A DNA stretch of 64,000 nt from Dipteris shenzhenensis (GCA_047967505.1 CM106541.1); one strand, 5' to 3'; numbered from the stretch's first letter, positions 34,071 to 45,861 are shown. Made by a program: numbers and translations. Notes: a model not told the origin generated them from the sequence alone.

Positions 34071-34109
34071 CCAAGATCTGAACTACTGCTCTTTTTTATA
34101 GTGAATGTA

Positions 34110-34560
34110 TGGCATACCCAAATAATTTTGGAATGCTTTTGTTCTATCTGACAACGATGTTGGATGGCATCCTCGCAGAAACAGACCCGGAGAAGGAGGA
34201 GGAAAATAGCTGCAAGGAGGACATAATTCGGTGGTGGGTGTATTACTTGGAGTTGGCAGAGACGGTGAATATTAATTTCCCTGGCTATCGTTTTGCTTTC
34301 TCCTTTAAGGTACTTGTCAAGCTCATGATGTAGGTTTCTTTTAGCAGGACATGATAGAGGCACGAAGATGTATAGAGCGCAAAGACCAGGATGAAGAGGA
34401 CCCCCAGTGAAAGGAGGAGTTACTATGGGCATATAAGTCGATAGAGTCAAGCAAGCAATGTGTAATCCGAGTGTGTGAAAAGGTCTACCATTGTGCATCA
34501 GACTGGCCTAAAGAGCTGGAGATGCTTGCCATAGAGAGTCCGATAAGATAGTTGGGAGTT
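34110..34560 (+). pseudogene. Unidentified coding-like fragment right of the LINE
   Basis: The frame 34,109-34,333 is open: NNFGMLLFYLTTMLDGILAE, then KEDIIRWWVYYLELAETVN. A possible short intron follows (donor aaggta at about 34,310, acceptor tagcag at about 34,345). A second piece then reads DMIEARRCIERKDQDEEDP and, further on, KVYHCASDWPKELEMLAIES. I recognise no family. The LINE inserted at its left edge, so the upstream part may lie left of 26,806, but nothing matching is visible there. It could be the tail of a transposon or host gene. Confidence 0.4.
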
Positions 34561-34726
34561 TGGAATTTCCTTGAAAAAGCAAAATGTCATTGTGTTTTGA
34601 AACAATAAAAATCTTGCATACATTTCTTGGACTTGTGGACTTTCTCATGGTGCTCGTAATACCTAATTTTGTATCGACCTGCTTCCATGTTAGTACTTAA
34701 ATGTTTTAAATAGCCCGGTGGTTGAA

Positions 34727-35640
34727 ATCTGACGATTAATGATAACCAGTCTAAAGGGCACTAGCACTATGCAACAAATTTTAGGATAGCACGACAGTAG
34801 TGTAGGGATAGCATGGTAGTAATGCAAGATAAGTTATCCCCAGCATGGTGGTTGGTTACATTAGGATATTAACAACCACCAGCATGGTGGTTTGCTTCTA
34901 TTATTACAAGATGAATGGATTTGTAGGATATGTGGATTCATTATGGGAAACCAGTGCAGTGGTTGTTGGGATATACTAAAAACAAGCATGGGATCAAATC
35001 TGATGGTTAACGAAACGATAAATAGTCTAAAGGGCACTAATTTAGTATAGCACTATGCAACAAATTTTAGGATAGCATGGCAGTAGTGTAGGAATAGCAT
35101 GGTAGTAGTGCAGAATAAGTTATCGCCAACGTGGTGGTTGGTTACACTAGGATATTAACATCCACCACCAGCACGATGGTTTGCTTCTATTATTACAAGA
35201 TGAGTGGATTTGTAGGATGTGTGGATTCGTTATGGGAAACCAGCATGGTGGTTGTTGGGATATACTAAAAGCAAGCATGGGATGAAATCTAGCAGTTAAC
35301 TAAATGATAAACAATCTAAAGGGTACTATTTTAGTATAGCACTGTGCAACAAATTTTAGGATAGCACGGTAGTAGTGTAAGGATAGCATGGTACTAGTGC
35401 AGAGAATAAGTTATCGCTAGCATAGTGGTTGGTTTGCACTAAGATGTTAATAGCCACCAGCATGGTGGTTTGCTTCTATTATTACAAGATGAATGAATTT
35501 GTAGGATGTGTGGATTTGTTATGGGAAACTAGCATGGTGGTTGTTGGGATATACTAAAAACAAACATGGGATTTGTCGTTTGGGATTTACAAAAACAATT
35601 TAATAAAACCAGCATGGTGGTTGTTTGGGATATACTAAAA
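34727..35640. repeat. Left array: three 276-289 bp units with palindromic motif
   Basis: Units are anchored by ctaaaggg(c/t)acta at 34,751, 35,027 and 35,316, and a fourth is truncated after about 35,555. Each carries three to four copies of a dyad motif, best seen as accaccagcatggtggt at about 34,876; there are about ten copies in all (near 34,853, 34,876, 34,958, 35,130, 35,164, 35,238, 35,416, 35,454, 35,530 and 35,609). Confidence 0.9.
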
Positions 35641-35846
35641 AGAAGCAGTCTCAAATACAAATTCCATTTTGTAGGACAAGTGGACATATTGTTTCCTTGC
35701 AATAAGACTACATACATTTTCTTAGTACTATCTCAGTCGTCCTCATCCATCGCTCCAAGACACCCCAAGATGTGCTCATGCATGTCTAAATCCAATTTGA
35801 AGACTCTTGCCCTTCTTTCGTTGTGGCACAGGTTGCATCTGGAACG

Positions 35847-38800
35847 TCATAGCTCTACTAGATGAGAGTACACACATGTTTGTGGAATCTTATGTAGCAG
35901 TTCGTAATTGTAGCCTCTCTTGGATGTTTTTTTGTACCAAAAAGATCCAACTACTACATCCCACTTCTCATAGGTTGTTCCCCAATTATCCTTAAATGTT
36001 TTCTCAACCTTGTACTTAGGTTTTGTGCACTGCAACAGAAAGTATGGGTCATCTTCCTCGTTCTCCCCAGAATCTGTGACAACTGCAAAGTCATTCCCCT
36101 CTTCCAAATAGTCAGTGAGATCATCGAAACTATCCTCAAACTATGGCAAGTTATTGGTCTCTCCATTTTTTGTCACTCCATCTGAACGTAGAGGGAAAAC
36201 TTGAACTCGCTCCCATGTATTCACAGTTGCAATGTTGTCACAATCGTCATGATCCCCTATGATGCGCGCATTTGATGCGCACATTGCAGAAATAAGAAAT
36301 TTTTCTTGTTTTAATCTGTATATTGAATGCACGCATGTGGAGAGGTTGGCTGTAAGCCATGTTACATCATCATGGGCATCATTGAGTTTTTCTTGAGGGC
36401 ATGCTAATTAGTGTTTAAACAGAGCTTGCTTAATAATAGCACCGCATCCATCATGTTCACCCTTGCCATGGCTAGACCCAAAGAAATTCCACATCATGTC
36501 TAGACCGGTCAGGGATTTGAATCTTGAGACGAAGTAGAATCCATGGGCTGATTTAAATTGAGAGGAAGCACCATTTGACCACACCCAATGTTGTTTTATA
36601 TTTTCTACATGGGGATTTTTCTTTTTCAGCCATTTTCAATGAGTAGAAAAGCATGCTGCACAAATAGGATGTCATATTCCCTATCATCTGAAATGTAGAA
36701 ATGGTACGTGCATTGCACTATCCTAGATCTTGTGAGTCAGCAAGCATATTGGCATCAGGCGTGGAAGAATCAAGCAAATGACTCTATGTGATATGCACAA
36801 GAACTGTTATCTGCTTATTGTACCAGTGAGCACTTTGTATCTCATCTTGTTCTTGAAAAGAATAATTTTCTGCAAAATCTATGACAGATACAATAGTGTC
36901 ACAGGGAAAATTGGCAAGGCACATCCTAAACTACTTATCCTGCTAGCTGGCCGTGAAATTGTGAAGCACATAATTTGGGATGGATTGAACCACATGACCT
37001 ACAAGCTCCCTTGGTTGGGTGCTCTTATATGATAGTAGCCATCTCTTTTTATCGAATCCTTCAACATTGACATTTTCAAATCTCCTTCTTTTTAGAGCAA
37101 CATGGTTGTCTTCCCTCATTTCATTTGGACAGACATTGAATGTCTTCTTCAACTTCAAACTGCAATGCTTGCATGTTCTACAAATGCATTCAATCTTGTG
37201 CCACTCATGGTCTCCCTTTGGACAAACCACTGGCTCCCACAGAGACTCTAGGCTACAAAACCTACCCTCCCTTGCAACACATGGTGAGGATCCAAGTGGC
37301 CTACAAACTGTGCATTCATTGGGGAGACATGGGCATTGATCCCCATGGAGCAATGGTCCAGCACAACCAGATCTCAAGTCATTTATAGCTTGCTGAGAAA
37401 GGTCAAAGTCTATGTGTGTTTTGCAACAACAAACATTCATGTCTTTGAGTTTCCTAATATACTAGGGCTTACCATGCTCAAAGCTCCTCTGCCCAATTGA
37501 AATGTCCGGATTCTGATCCATAAACTTGAGATACAACTCTGTCTACTAACCCAACATGCGGGAACAATAGAACAATGAGCCCCTTTTTTGTTACTATTAA
37601 AAGAATACAAAACATAGTCTTATTAAAGTATATAATGAAGCAAAACAATTTTGAACCACCGCGCTGGTTTAGGATAGTCACAATTTCAATCATCGGGCTG
37701 GTTTATGACACGTTTAGGATAGTCAACCACCGGGCTGGTTTAGGACACATTTAGGATAGTCATCATAATTTCAACCACCGGGATGGTTCAGGACACCATC
37801 ACAGTTTCAACCACTCGGATGGTTTAGCCTAACAGTCTCAACTTCACATATTAGACAATAACAAGTATATTGCTTCTCATTTTTGAATTTCACCATTAGA
37901 AAATAACAATATATTGCTTTTCATTTATGAATTTCACAATTAATAGTGGTATATGACCCGAATAGCAGGAAATTAAATTTAACGAATTTAAGTACTAAGA
38001 AACACCCGAATTTCAACCACCAGGTTGGTCAATCACTAATGTATGCTCAACCACACTGGTTCAGGATAATCACATAACTAGTGATTGAGCTAAAGCAGCC
38101 ATGGTTGCATGATGTTCCAACCACCAGGCTGGTTTAGTAAAATAACAATATATTGCAACATATATTGCTGTTAATTTTTGCTCAACCATGCCACTAGACT
38201 GGACAACAACTAACGTCTCTTTAATCATTCTGGTTCTGGACAATCACATAACTGGTGATTGAGCTGAACTAGCCTACGGTTGCATGATGTTCCAACCATC
38301 AGGCTGGTTTAGGACAATCACATTTAGTCCAAGCTAGGTTTAAGAAATGAAATAAGTAAACTATCCCAAAGCTCAATCACAAACAACCACCGGGCTGGTT
38401 TAGGCACCACTGACCTATGTTGTATCTAGCATGTGTATGATGTGCTCCTCAAACACCTTGCATCCCATCTGCTTCTTACAGATGTCTTTTCTATTTGAAG
38501 AAACTCTCATATTTCCTTACCAAAACGTCGTCATTGTAGGAATGACTTCCACACTTAGGTTCTCTCCTTTTCTTGCATTCTGTTGAAGCCCATAGACTTC
38601 TCGGATTGGGACAATCATGCATTGCTTCTGCTCTATGTTCAACCATTGAAGCCACGTTGGTCCTTCTAATTTACAACATCTTCGACATTGTGCGCCCAAG
38701 CTATTTCTCCTTTGTTTCAGGGGACACCAACATAGCTAATGTCTCCCTCTTTGTAGCTAGTTGATCTAAGCTGTGCACCCCTTTCACTTTCTATAGGCCA

Positions 38801-39230
38801 TTTCTCAGGTTAAAGAGCATCGCCTCTTTGGGGTGCATCTCTCGAGGTGTTGGTATGTTTGTTACTCTATGAGCTTTTGGGTGCAAGCTAAAGCTTGTGA
38901 AGACTCAAGACTGGTAATCACCTAAATGGCTTGATGTTGTTGCCTCAAATGCTCCCACCAATTGTGACACCACAGCTCATGTTCTTTGCTCCGATGGCAA
39001 TGATCGAATGCATGCATCTACAACCGCTTCTTGCTACTGCTCTATAAGGAGTCTTATTTCTTCTCGTTGTTTCTCCCTTCATAGATGTTGCAAAAGTGTC
39101 TTCCGTTGCTGATTCGATACTGTGCCAGCGCTTTTCTTGACCCGCACTCTGTTCCTTGTGCCTTGACCTAGCTTTTTGGCTTTCTTGTCTCGTAGCCTCT
39201 GTTTGCTTCTCTTGCAAGCCATGGGTGAGC
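35847..39230 (-). pseudogene. DFAENY/WSDG-family transposon protein, copy 1
   Basis: I know this family only by its motifs, as uncharacterised, probably transposase-like proteins in plants and invertebrates. Minus strand: a basic N-terminus at about 39,220 (MACKRSKQRLRDKKAKKLG). After the repeat array comes VSQVYGSESGHFNWAEEL (about 37,545-37,490). The open frame 37,440-36,943 holds a Cys-rich domain: MNVCCCKTHIDFDLSQQAI, LHGDQCPCLPNECTVCRP, VVCPKGDHEWHKIECICRTC and KHCSLKLKKTFNVCPNEM. Then DFAENYSFQEQDEIQSAHW (about 36,890-36,830) and VLVHIT. A later piece, 36,107-35,847, has DDPYFLLQCTKPKYKVEKTF. The WSDG and HGKG motifs expected between are eroded to fragments. Many stops. By analogy the two Asp-containing motifs could be catalytic; this is inference. 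Confidence 0.7.
37650..38410. repeat. Right array of accaccgggctggtttagga motifs
   Basis: About eleven degenerate copies (for example near 37,656, 37,691, 37,723, 37,778, 37,811, 38,017, 38,117, 38,298 and 38,387) spaced 30-100 bp apart, most followed by ggata(g/a)tcac. They are related to the left array's accaccagcatggtggt but mostly in one orientation. The array interrupts the minus-strand gene, so it is probably in an intron or marks a decayed segment. Confidence 0.85.
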
Positions 39231-39497
39231 TGCGTGTTGCCATTGATGCCATGGCCACGATCAGTCCAAAATAGACCCTGAGAAGCTACCAGGTGAGGCA
39301 AGTAAAGAATAGAATACAACTTACCCGAAAGAAGACAATGAAAAACCAAAGTCTGTGTAAGGTCACGTCAAGGTCCGTGTGGGTTTAGGGTGTTTTCAAG
39401 ACGGGGGTAGGTTGTAGATACTTAATCTTCCAAGATTTGATGGGTGGGAGGTATAAAAATTCAAATTTTGCGAGAGCAGCAAAATTTCAACTACCGG

Positions 39498-40269
39498 TTT
39501 TTCCCCCTCCGATGATACACGTTAGCAGAATTGGATATCCCAAACAAGTGCAATGTGGCCTAAAATGCTTCAAAACACAAATAAGCCAAAGGGCATGCTA
39601 TTGGGTTTGATGCTATGTATTATTAAATGCAATGACCTTTGGCATGCTTATGAGCCATATAGCAAGGAACTGCATGGAAAAAGAAACAATTCAAAATTGT
39701 ACATAGTGTTGGATTTATTAAAATATCTTTGCACATGCACAAATGCACTTTTTCAACTTCTTCCATTTTAGGGTGAATCTAGATACAAATACCAATAACT
39801 ATCAATGTTTTAAGACCACCATGTACTAGTTCCAATAGTTTGGATTCCAAATTTTCAATCCGTTTTGGCTTTCAACAAATCAAAAAAAAGTTATGAAGCG
39901 TGCCCTCAAATGGGTATGTATCACTTTAGCACAACATTGGAGGCCCTTTAACCCATGCATAATGATATCATTTATGTGTGTCCTTGGGTTGAGGAGAAGC
40001 TCATGTAGTGTACTTTTGAATGATTACTTGGTTGCATGTATGTATAGAACAAAATTTTGATGTTTTTGAATAAATTTCTATATCCTATAGTCTTCAGGAT
40101 GCATGCTTCACATGCAATATAGCACTTGTAATGCTTTAACGGTCTTATTCCAAATCCTTATTCCATAATTTTTTGTCTCATGTTCAATTTTGAATGTGTA
40201 CTACAACTTGAAGACAAAGTTTGCCGAATTCCATTGAGTAATGCATAAGTTATGGGTCATGCAAGATAC
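39498..40269. other. Unassigned AT-rich sequence
   Basis: No gene or repeat recognised. A 72-codon plus-strand open stretch (39,553-39,771) shows no domain. Confidence 0.5.
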
Positions 40270-40950
40270 CTATATACAAAAAGGTCCTTGAACCTCACCA
40301 AAAATGGCTACACCCAAGCAAACAATGACCCGATTGCTGCCCCCCCTCAATGACAAATTCAACAGGGTGTGGAAACCAAGATAAGACTCAGGAAGAGAAT
40401 TGAGAGTGATGGTAATCAGCTCTGAATCTAGAATAACTTCATCAATATTCAGCAACTGCTCCCTCTACTCTAGAAGCTTTTTGAGATGAGCCCTCATCCA
40501 TATGCGTATGAGATAGCTCTCTCTTCAGGAAGGAAACTCTGGCATCATTTCTTGTTACAAACATACTCTCTAATATCTCCTAAGCTACCTTTGAGGTCTT
40601 GCATGACCGAATGTAAGGAATAATGAACCTCTTGACAGAAAGAGAAATCATTGATTGAGCTTGTGCATCCCTAGAATCTCATCTTTTATGTTTTGCTGTG
40701 GGAGCCACTGGAGCAGCAGTTGCTCCAATTACTTGTGCTGAATTTTGACCTCTACCCCTGCCTCCAGCTATAGGAGTGACAAGTGTAGCCACAGAATCTG
40801 GCCTTGCTTCATCTCCATTAACATAATCCCAAAGATGTCTACCAACCAAGATGTTGCAAACCATAAAACTCCACAAGGGTAGTTGGCGCCATCCAACTTA
40901 TCCCCCTATGTGAGGACTCCAAACACCTCATTGGGGTTGTGTTGAGCCAT
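40270..40950 (-). pseudogene. Copia gag fragment
   Basis: ATG at 40,950 begins MAQHNPNEVFGVLT, followed by a stop and GDKLDGANYPCGVLW, the usual opening of Copia gag. LVGRHLWDYVNGDEARPDS follows. A Gly/Arg piece (IAGGRGRG) comes next. The frame near 40,455-40,270 has VILDSELITITLNSLPESY and FHTLLNLSLRGG, matching the gag core. Protease and pol do not follow on this strand. The pol-like sequence 700 bp to the right is on the opposite strand. Confidence 0.75.
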
Positions 40951-41580
40951 TTTTGCTAGATAAAGTCAAAAAACATAGCAAACTGAACAAGTAAAATCCC
41001 TTCTTGGGATGTAAAATGCACAACCAGAGTCTGCCAAAGAAAACCTACCCATAGTGACAAATACTGTCATAGCCTATCAAAGGCTTGAAATGCACCACAA
41101 TGCTCTACAAATGCCCAAAAATTTGCAAAGTAAATCTACATAAAGTGGCAAAAGTTTGCAAATTGACTCACACTGAGTCCAAAACTACTTGCAAATGTCC
41201 AAAATGATGTTTCAACTACCAAATTGCATCAAAATGCCAAAAGCCCCGAATTTCTACAAGAAATTGCAACCAAAAGGGGGAAATTTTCTTGAAAGCCCCA
41301 AATGTTTCCAAAATTACACTTTGCCTACAAAAACCCCAAATTTCACTGCAAAATTGCAGTGTAAAACCAAAAGCCCTAAATTTCTTCAACACCTGCAAAC
41401 TAACTGCAATGTCTACTCACAAATACAAAATGCCCCAAAATTCTGTAGTAATTTCTTGCTACAATGGCATTTGATTTCAAGTGCTCCGACAATCTTGCAA
41501 ATAGATCCTACAAAAAATAGTGACAGTACACCCACAACTACCGAGTTATCTTCAACAGAGATGAATGCATTATCAAAGAC
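40951..41580. other. A/C-rich spacer between opposed Copia pieces
   Basis: Rich in short phrases such as gcaaaatt, ccaaaa and gccccaaat. The 137-codon open frame at 41,189-41,602 comes from this composition and has no domain. No LTR or primer-binding site seen. Confidence 0.5.
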
Positions 41581-41599
41581 AAATCCAAAAGATTTTAGC

Positions 41600-42945
41600 T
41601 AGTAGGAAAAGGTGTCAAGGAAGGACACTTGTACAGAATGCTAGCTATAGTACCAAATTTTCATGCCATGTCAGTTCAACCCCAACAAATGCCACTATCC
41701 GCAAAATGGCACAAGAGATATGGTCATGTCATTTTCAAGAGCTTATTAGATCTCAAGAATCAGAATATGGCAATTGGGATTCCTAAGCTACAGTTTCTTA
41801 GAAAATTTTGACAAAAGCAAACCAACTTCAACAAAAGCACCTCTTGAGCATGAGGTATTCTTGATTTGATTCACACAGATGTATTGGGTTATGCCTAGAC
41901 CCGTAGCATCAATGGTTCACTTTACTACTTGACTTTCATTGATAACTACAACAAATATTGTTGGGTCTACTTTTTGAAAGAGAAATCTGAAGTGTTTTCC
42001 AGATTTCAAGAATCCAACGCCATGGTAGAAAACCAGACAAGCAAAAAGATCAAAGTCATGAGATCAGATAGAGGAGGTGAATACATGTCTTTAGCATTCA
42101 TGAACTTTTGCATAAGTCAGACTTTTGAAGACAATTCATACGTGCAGATACTCCTCAGTAGAATGCAAGAGCTAAAAGGAAGAATGGTACTTCAACAAAT
42201 AGTGCTAGAGAAATGCTTAGTGAGAAACATCTTCCAAATCAGTATTGAGCAAAATCAATAGCCATTGGAAACTATTTGCTTAATCGGCTTCCTACTGAGC
42301 TGATACAGGCTATGACACCTTATGAAGCATTCACTAGACATAAGCCACACATTGGGCATCTTTGCATATTTGGTTGCATAGCATATGCCCACATACATGA
42401 TGATCATCGCAGGAAATTGGATGCGAAGTCAAGAAAATGCATCATGGCTGGCTATAGTGAAGAAAGCAAATCATACAAGTTATATGATCCCATCAACCGC
42501 AAGGTCATTATCTCCATATATGTAATCTTTGATGAGGAATCAGAATGGAAAACCTCAAATACACAAGAGATAGACACACTGATTACTCAGTCATCTACAG
42601 AAAAGGTTGATGAAGAAGAGCTAGAATTGCCACAAATACCCCAAGCAGAGCCATAGCAGCTCAGATGTTCTATTAGGGAAAGCAGACCTCCAACCAGATT
42701 GACATATGCTTAGAAAGGCAAAGCAATTCAGGTCGAAACCACCAACTATGCTCTTATGACTACCATCATGGCTACAAAAGAGCCAATGTACTTCGAAGAT
42801 GCAGTAGACAAGCCAAAATGGCAAACTGCTATAAATGAAGAAATGGATGCTTTGTACAAGAATAATACTTGGGAATTATGCGACCTTCCACTAGGAAAGA
42901 AGATACACAATCAAGTATATGGCGTGGATTAAAGAGCATTCAACC
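41600..42945 (+). pseudogene. Copia pol fragment: pre-integrase, integrase, start of reverse transcriptase
   Basis: The plus strand opens with GKGVKEGHLYRMLAIVPN and KWHKRYGHVIFKSLLDLKNQ (zinc-binding segment). The core follows from about 41,870: IHTDVLGY (first Asp), YYLTFIDNYNKYCWVYFLK and MRSDRGGEYMS (second Asp). The Glu-bearing part near 42,150 is frame-shifted. The C-terminal part LNRLPTELIQAMTPYEAFTR, FGCIAYAHIHDDHRRKLDAK and CIMAGYSEESKSYKLYDP is open to 42,656. Reverse transcriptase begins at about 42,770 (PMYFEDAVDKPKWQTAINEE, MDALYKNNTWEL) and is cut off at about 42,945, so the catalytic YVDD region is absent. Confidence 0.9.
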
Positions 42946-43007
42946 TCCCATCTCCTCCATGAGAATTTTTTTTTGATCAAGGGTGGATATATTATCCCTC
43001 TATCCTT

Positions 43008-43097
43008 TGATGGCATAGGAGTGACGATCATGGATCCAAACTATGGGTTAGATTGATGGCATAGGAGTGACGATCATGGATCCAAACTATGGGTTAG
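43008..43097. repeat. 46-bp tandem duplication
   Basis: gatggcataggagtgacgat... occurs at 43,009 and 43,055, almost identical. It lies just right of the truncated Copia fragment. Confidence 0.9.
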
Positions 43098-43189
43098 AGG
43101 TCTCCCCACCCTTAAATTCTTTTTTCAACTTTAGCATACCATTGCCTTACACCTCAGAGCACTGTCATTGGTACACCTTAAATTGCTCT

Positions 43190-43490
43190 CTAATTCCTTG
43201 AAATTAATTTGAGGCCCTTACGAGATCTCATTTCTCCCCAAATGATAATTGTATTTTAAATGGCATTATAACTAGAAATTTCTAAAAGTGTAAGATTGAT
43301 TTCCTATTCTTCTAACAATATGGTACCAGCTCAAAGGTAATCTGAGCCTACGAATTAGATGGTGCTAAGTGCACAGCTATATTTCTAACAATATGTTCCA
43401 ATAGTTTGATTTCCTATTGTTCTAATGATCTAATTCTAGCTCAATTCTAATCCAAGCCTACAAATTAGATGGTTCTGATGGCACAGTCAT
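43190..43490 (+). repeat. Dispersed repeat, copy 1
   Basis: About 300 bp with motifs ttgatttcctattgttctaa, gagcctacaaattagatgg and tttctaacaatatg. It is related, in the same orientation, to 50,840-51,130. The two copies flank LTR element C at some distance. No coding content. Confidence 0.7.
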
Positions 43491-44157
43491 GCAAACTGGG
43501 TGTTAGAACCATATACATTTATACCCAAAAAATGAAACTAGCTACATCAAAGTAGCATAGATTTAGTATCATACATTGGATGTATTCAAACATGTGTATA
43601 CATTCATGATGTCAATACATTTAAGTGTAGTCACTTGGGCTTTAGATGTATTCCAAATGCAGAGCATTGTCATATCATTAAGCACTTTTTGAACCCCTTT
43701 TAAGCACATTTTTACTTATTTTCAACTTTTGTCACCGTTCCACCTTTGAGAGTTTTTGAGCACTACAAGAGCACTTTTGAGGACCTTTTTAAGAAAATTT
43801 GGGCATGGCCATTATTGGTTTCTTTTTGCTTGTTATGATGACAAAGCTAAAGAGCTAGGATTAAAGCTTTAAAATTTGCATATATTAGCACATGACCTAA
43901 AATGGCTATCAAATGAATTGATCTATGAGTGCTACAAATTCAATATCAATTCATGGCATGGGATCTCAATCATGAGCCCAAAACTCTGGTGGCCTAGGAG
44001 ACAGCTCTTTGTGTCCCTTTTTTCAGGACGAATTCTTCAAAACATTCCTACTTTTTTTTTGCTTCGTAAACACCACTGCAGTGGAGGAAAGAGTCTCCTA
44101 TTACTTTTTAATGCTCTCATAACACCTTTTAGCACTCTCATAGCACTTTTTAGTGCT
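43491..44157. other. Unassigned sequence before LTR element C
   Basis: No gene. Contains repeated tagcactttttag-like phrases near 44,080-44,157. The last five bases, GTGCT (44,153-44,157), are the target duplication of element C. Confidence 0.6.
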
Positions 44158-44754
44158 TGTTGAAAACTTCATGCCATTATTCTACTCACCAATAACTTTC
44201 CCGCATAAAATCACGAATCCAAGAGGTTGATGACAAAGATCACAAACTATATTTCATGGGTAAAATACTTCAATCAACATGCTCATGCCGACCAGCCTTG
44301 TTGCAATTCATACAATGAAGACGACTCGACTAAGAACCCTATGACTCTTGATAGCAGCTGCTCTATATCTAAGACTAAGAACCCTACGACTCTTGATAGC
44401 ATCTGCTCTATATCTAAGACTAGAGAGTTAAGCCTAAGCTCCAAGCTCACGACTCACAAAACCTCGACAAAAGGATAGAGAATGTCGACTCTTCATGCTT
44501 TAATAGAATCACTGCATGACTCTGCCTCAAACACCACCATGACCAGCTACAAGTACATTCTAAAGCACCATGTGTTAGAAGACCAATCACCACAAAGCTT
44601 TCTACTATGTAGTCGCGCATGCACTAGTTAGCCAATCACATACCCCTTGTTTGCATGGTCAATCACCAACAAGGTTCATGTCAACAAATAATTCATAAGT
44701 GTCCTAGCAACCTTAGGGCAATACATGCCTCCCCATGAGGATGACTTTCCAACA
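44158..44754 (-). repeat. 3' LTR of element C (left copy)
   Basis: 597 bp. It is longer than the right copy, partly because a 48-bp sequence (actaagaaccctatgactct...) is tandemly doubled here at about 44,328-44,425. Confidence 0.9.
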
Positions 44755-45059
44755 CATACCTCCCTCAACCAAAATGGGGAGAAACAATCCAAATAGGCTC
44801 ATCCCTACTGGGCTTGTTGCCATTTATTACATCACAAAACATACGCTCACAAAGAGCATCCAAAAATAAAATGATGCTCACGAAGAGCATCTCAAACACA
44901 CACCAACAACTACTAGTGTTCACAAAGAACTCCAAACATTGCAACAATCTACTCACAAAGAGCCCAAATCTCAATAGTCAACACTGCCCTTCCTATCTCT
45001 CAAAAATGTTAGAAGGCCCAATCTTAATCATTAAGATGATCAGCTTACCAACATAGTAA

Positions 45060-45861
45060 CTTCTTCCTTTTTGATTTCATTCATTGTAAGTGCCTTCTCT
45101 TTTCCCTTATCCAACTTCAGTAGCTCATCACACTGCTTAGTATAGCAAAACTTTTCAATGTGCCCATCCCTACCATAGTAATGACACTTCTTATCCTTTC
45201 AAGAATCACAAGTAGGTTTCTTCTTGTCAGTCACAACATATACTCTTGGATCATAGACAACAGATACATTATTGCACTTCTCTTCACTAAGTAACATCCC
45301 AACACAATCAAGAAAGTCCATCTCCTCATCAAGGCATAGTATACATGCCACTTCTCCATATTGATCAGTAAGTAAACATTTTAGTGGGATTGCCTTTTTA
45401 TCTTCATCTTCGATCTTTGCTCCAAGCTCATTTAGCAGCCTCAACAAGTCTTGCATCCTATTTAGAAACACACCAAGTGTCTCATCTTCATGCATACATA
45501 AGTCGAACCAATCTTGCTTAAGATTAGCTTTGGAGTGTTTCATGCGAACTCCAAACAATGTCGCTAGCATCTGCCAATTCTCTGCTGCTGCAATGGCCTT
45601 CACATCAAGATGGTGAAAGAACTCAAGTCCTAGAACTCAACCCATGTAACCAACGGCCTTCTCATTCTTTGTCTCCCATGCACTCTTCTCTACTTTTGAT
45701 GCGTTACCCTTTGGTTTCTTCTCTGTGTTTGCCACAATTCCCCAAAGTCCATTTGCCATGAACAGTAGTCGGGTAGCCAGTTGCCATGACACGCAAATTT
45801 TTTCATTGAATATCACTAGAATTTCTCTGCTCCTATCTTTATTTGATGTATCCATCACCAA
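45060..45861 (-). pseudogene. Copia-type gag of element C
   Basis: ATG at 45,861 (MVMDTSNKDRSREILVIF). The first frame runs to a stop near 45,637. A second open frame, 45,603-45,199, has the gag core: WQMLATLFGVRMKHSKANLK, LCMHEDETLGVFLNRMQDLL, LNELGAKIEDEDKK and PLKCLLTDQYG. After a stop, a zinc-knuckle position reads CHYYGRDGHIEKFC (about 45,180-45,140). His and both outer Cys are kept, but the second Cys is Tyr. The frame ends in a Lys/Glu-rich tail (KLDKGKEKALTMNEIKKEE). Nothing of pol follows before the 3' LTR. Confidence 0.85.

Larger units (their letters stand above)
26819..34096 (-). mobile_element. LINE (non-LTR retrotransposon), near full length
   Basis: The minus strand carries ORF1 (about 33,566-31,620) and ORF2 (about 31,310-26,850) in LINE order. 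The sequence tatagtgaat(a/g)ta flanks the element at 26,806-26,818 and 34,097-34,109, a 13-bp target duplication with one mismatch. The total is about 7.3 kb. The 5' end has a GC-rich leader with short tandem repeats. There is no clear poly(A) at the 3' end; it finishes in AT-rich sequence. Both ORFs are broken by stops. Confidence 0.9.
34715..39497 (-). mobile_element. DNA transposon-like element carrying a DFAENY-family protein
   Basis: The candidate inverted ends CCGGTGGTTGAAAT (34,715-34,728) and its counterpart CCGGTAGTTGAAAT (minus strand, 39,497-39,484) match at 13 of 14 positions. I could not find a target duplication. Inside are a minus-strand gene (about 39,230-35,847), an array of dyad motifs at the left (34,727-35,640) and a second array at 37,650-38,410. 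Boundaries are tentative; the gene and the arrays are clear. Confidence 0.6.

Noticed and set aside
34110-34560. Fragment right of the LINE as part of the DFAENY element
   Set aside because: Opposite strand, outside the candidate end at 34,715, and no match to the second DFAENY copy.
41189-41602. 137-codon plus-strand frame as a gene
   Set aside because: A/C-rich low-complexity sequence between two Copia fragments; no domain and several overlapping frames in other phases.
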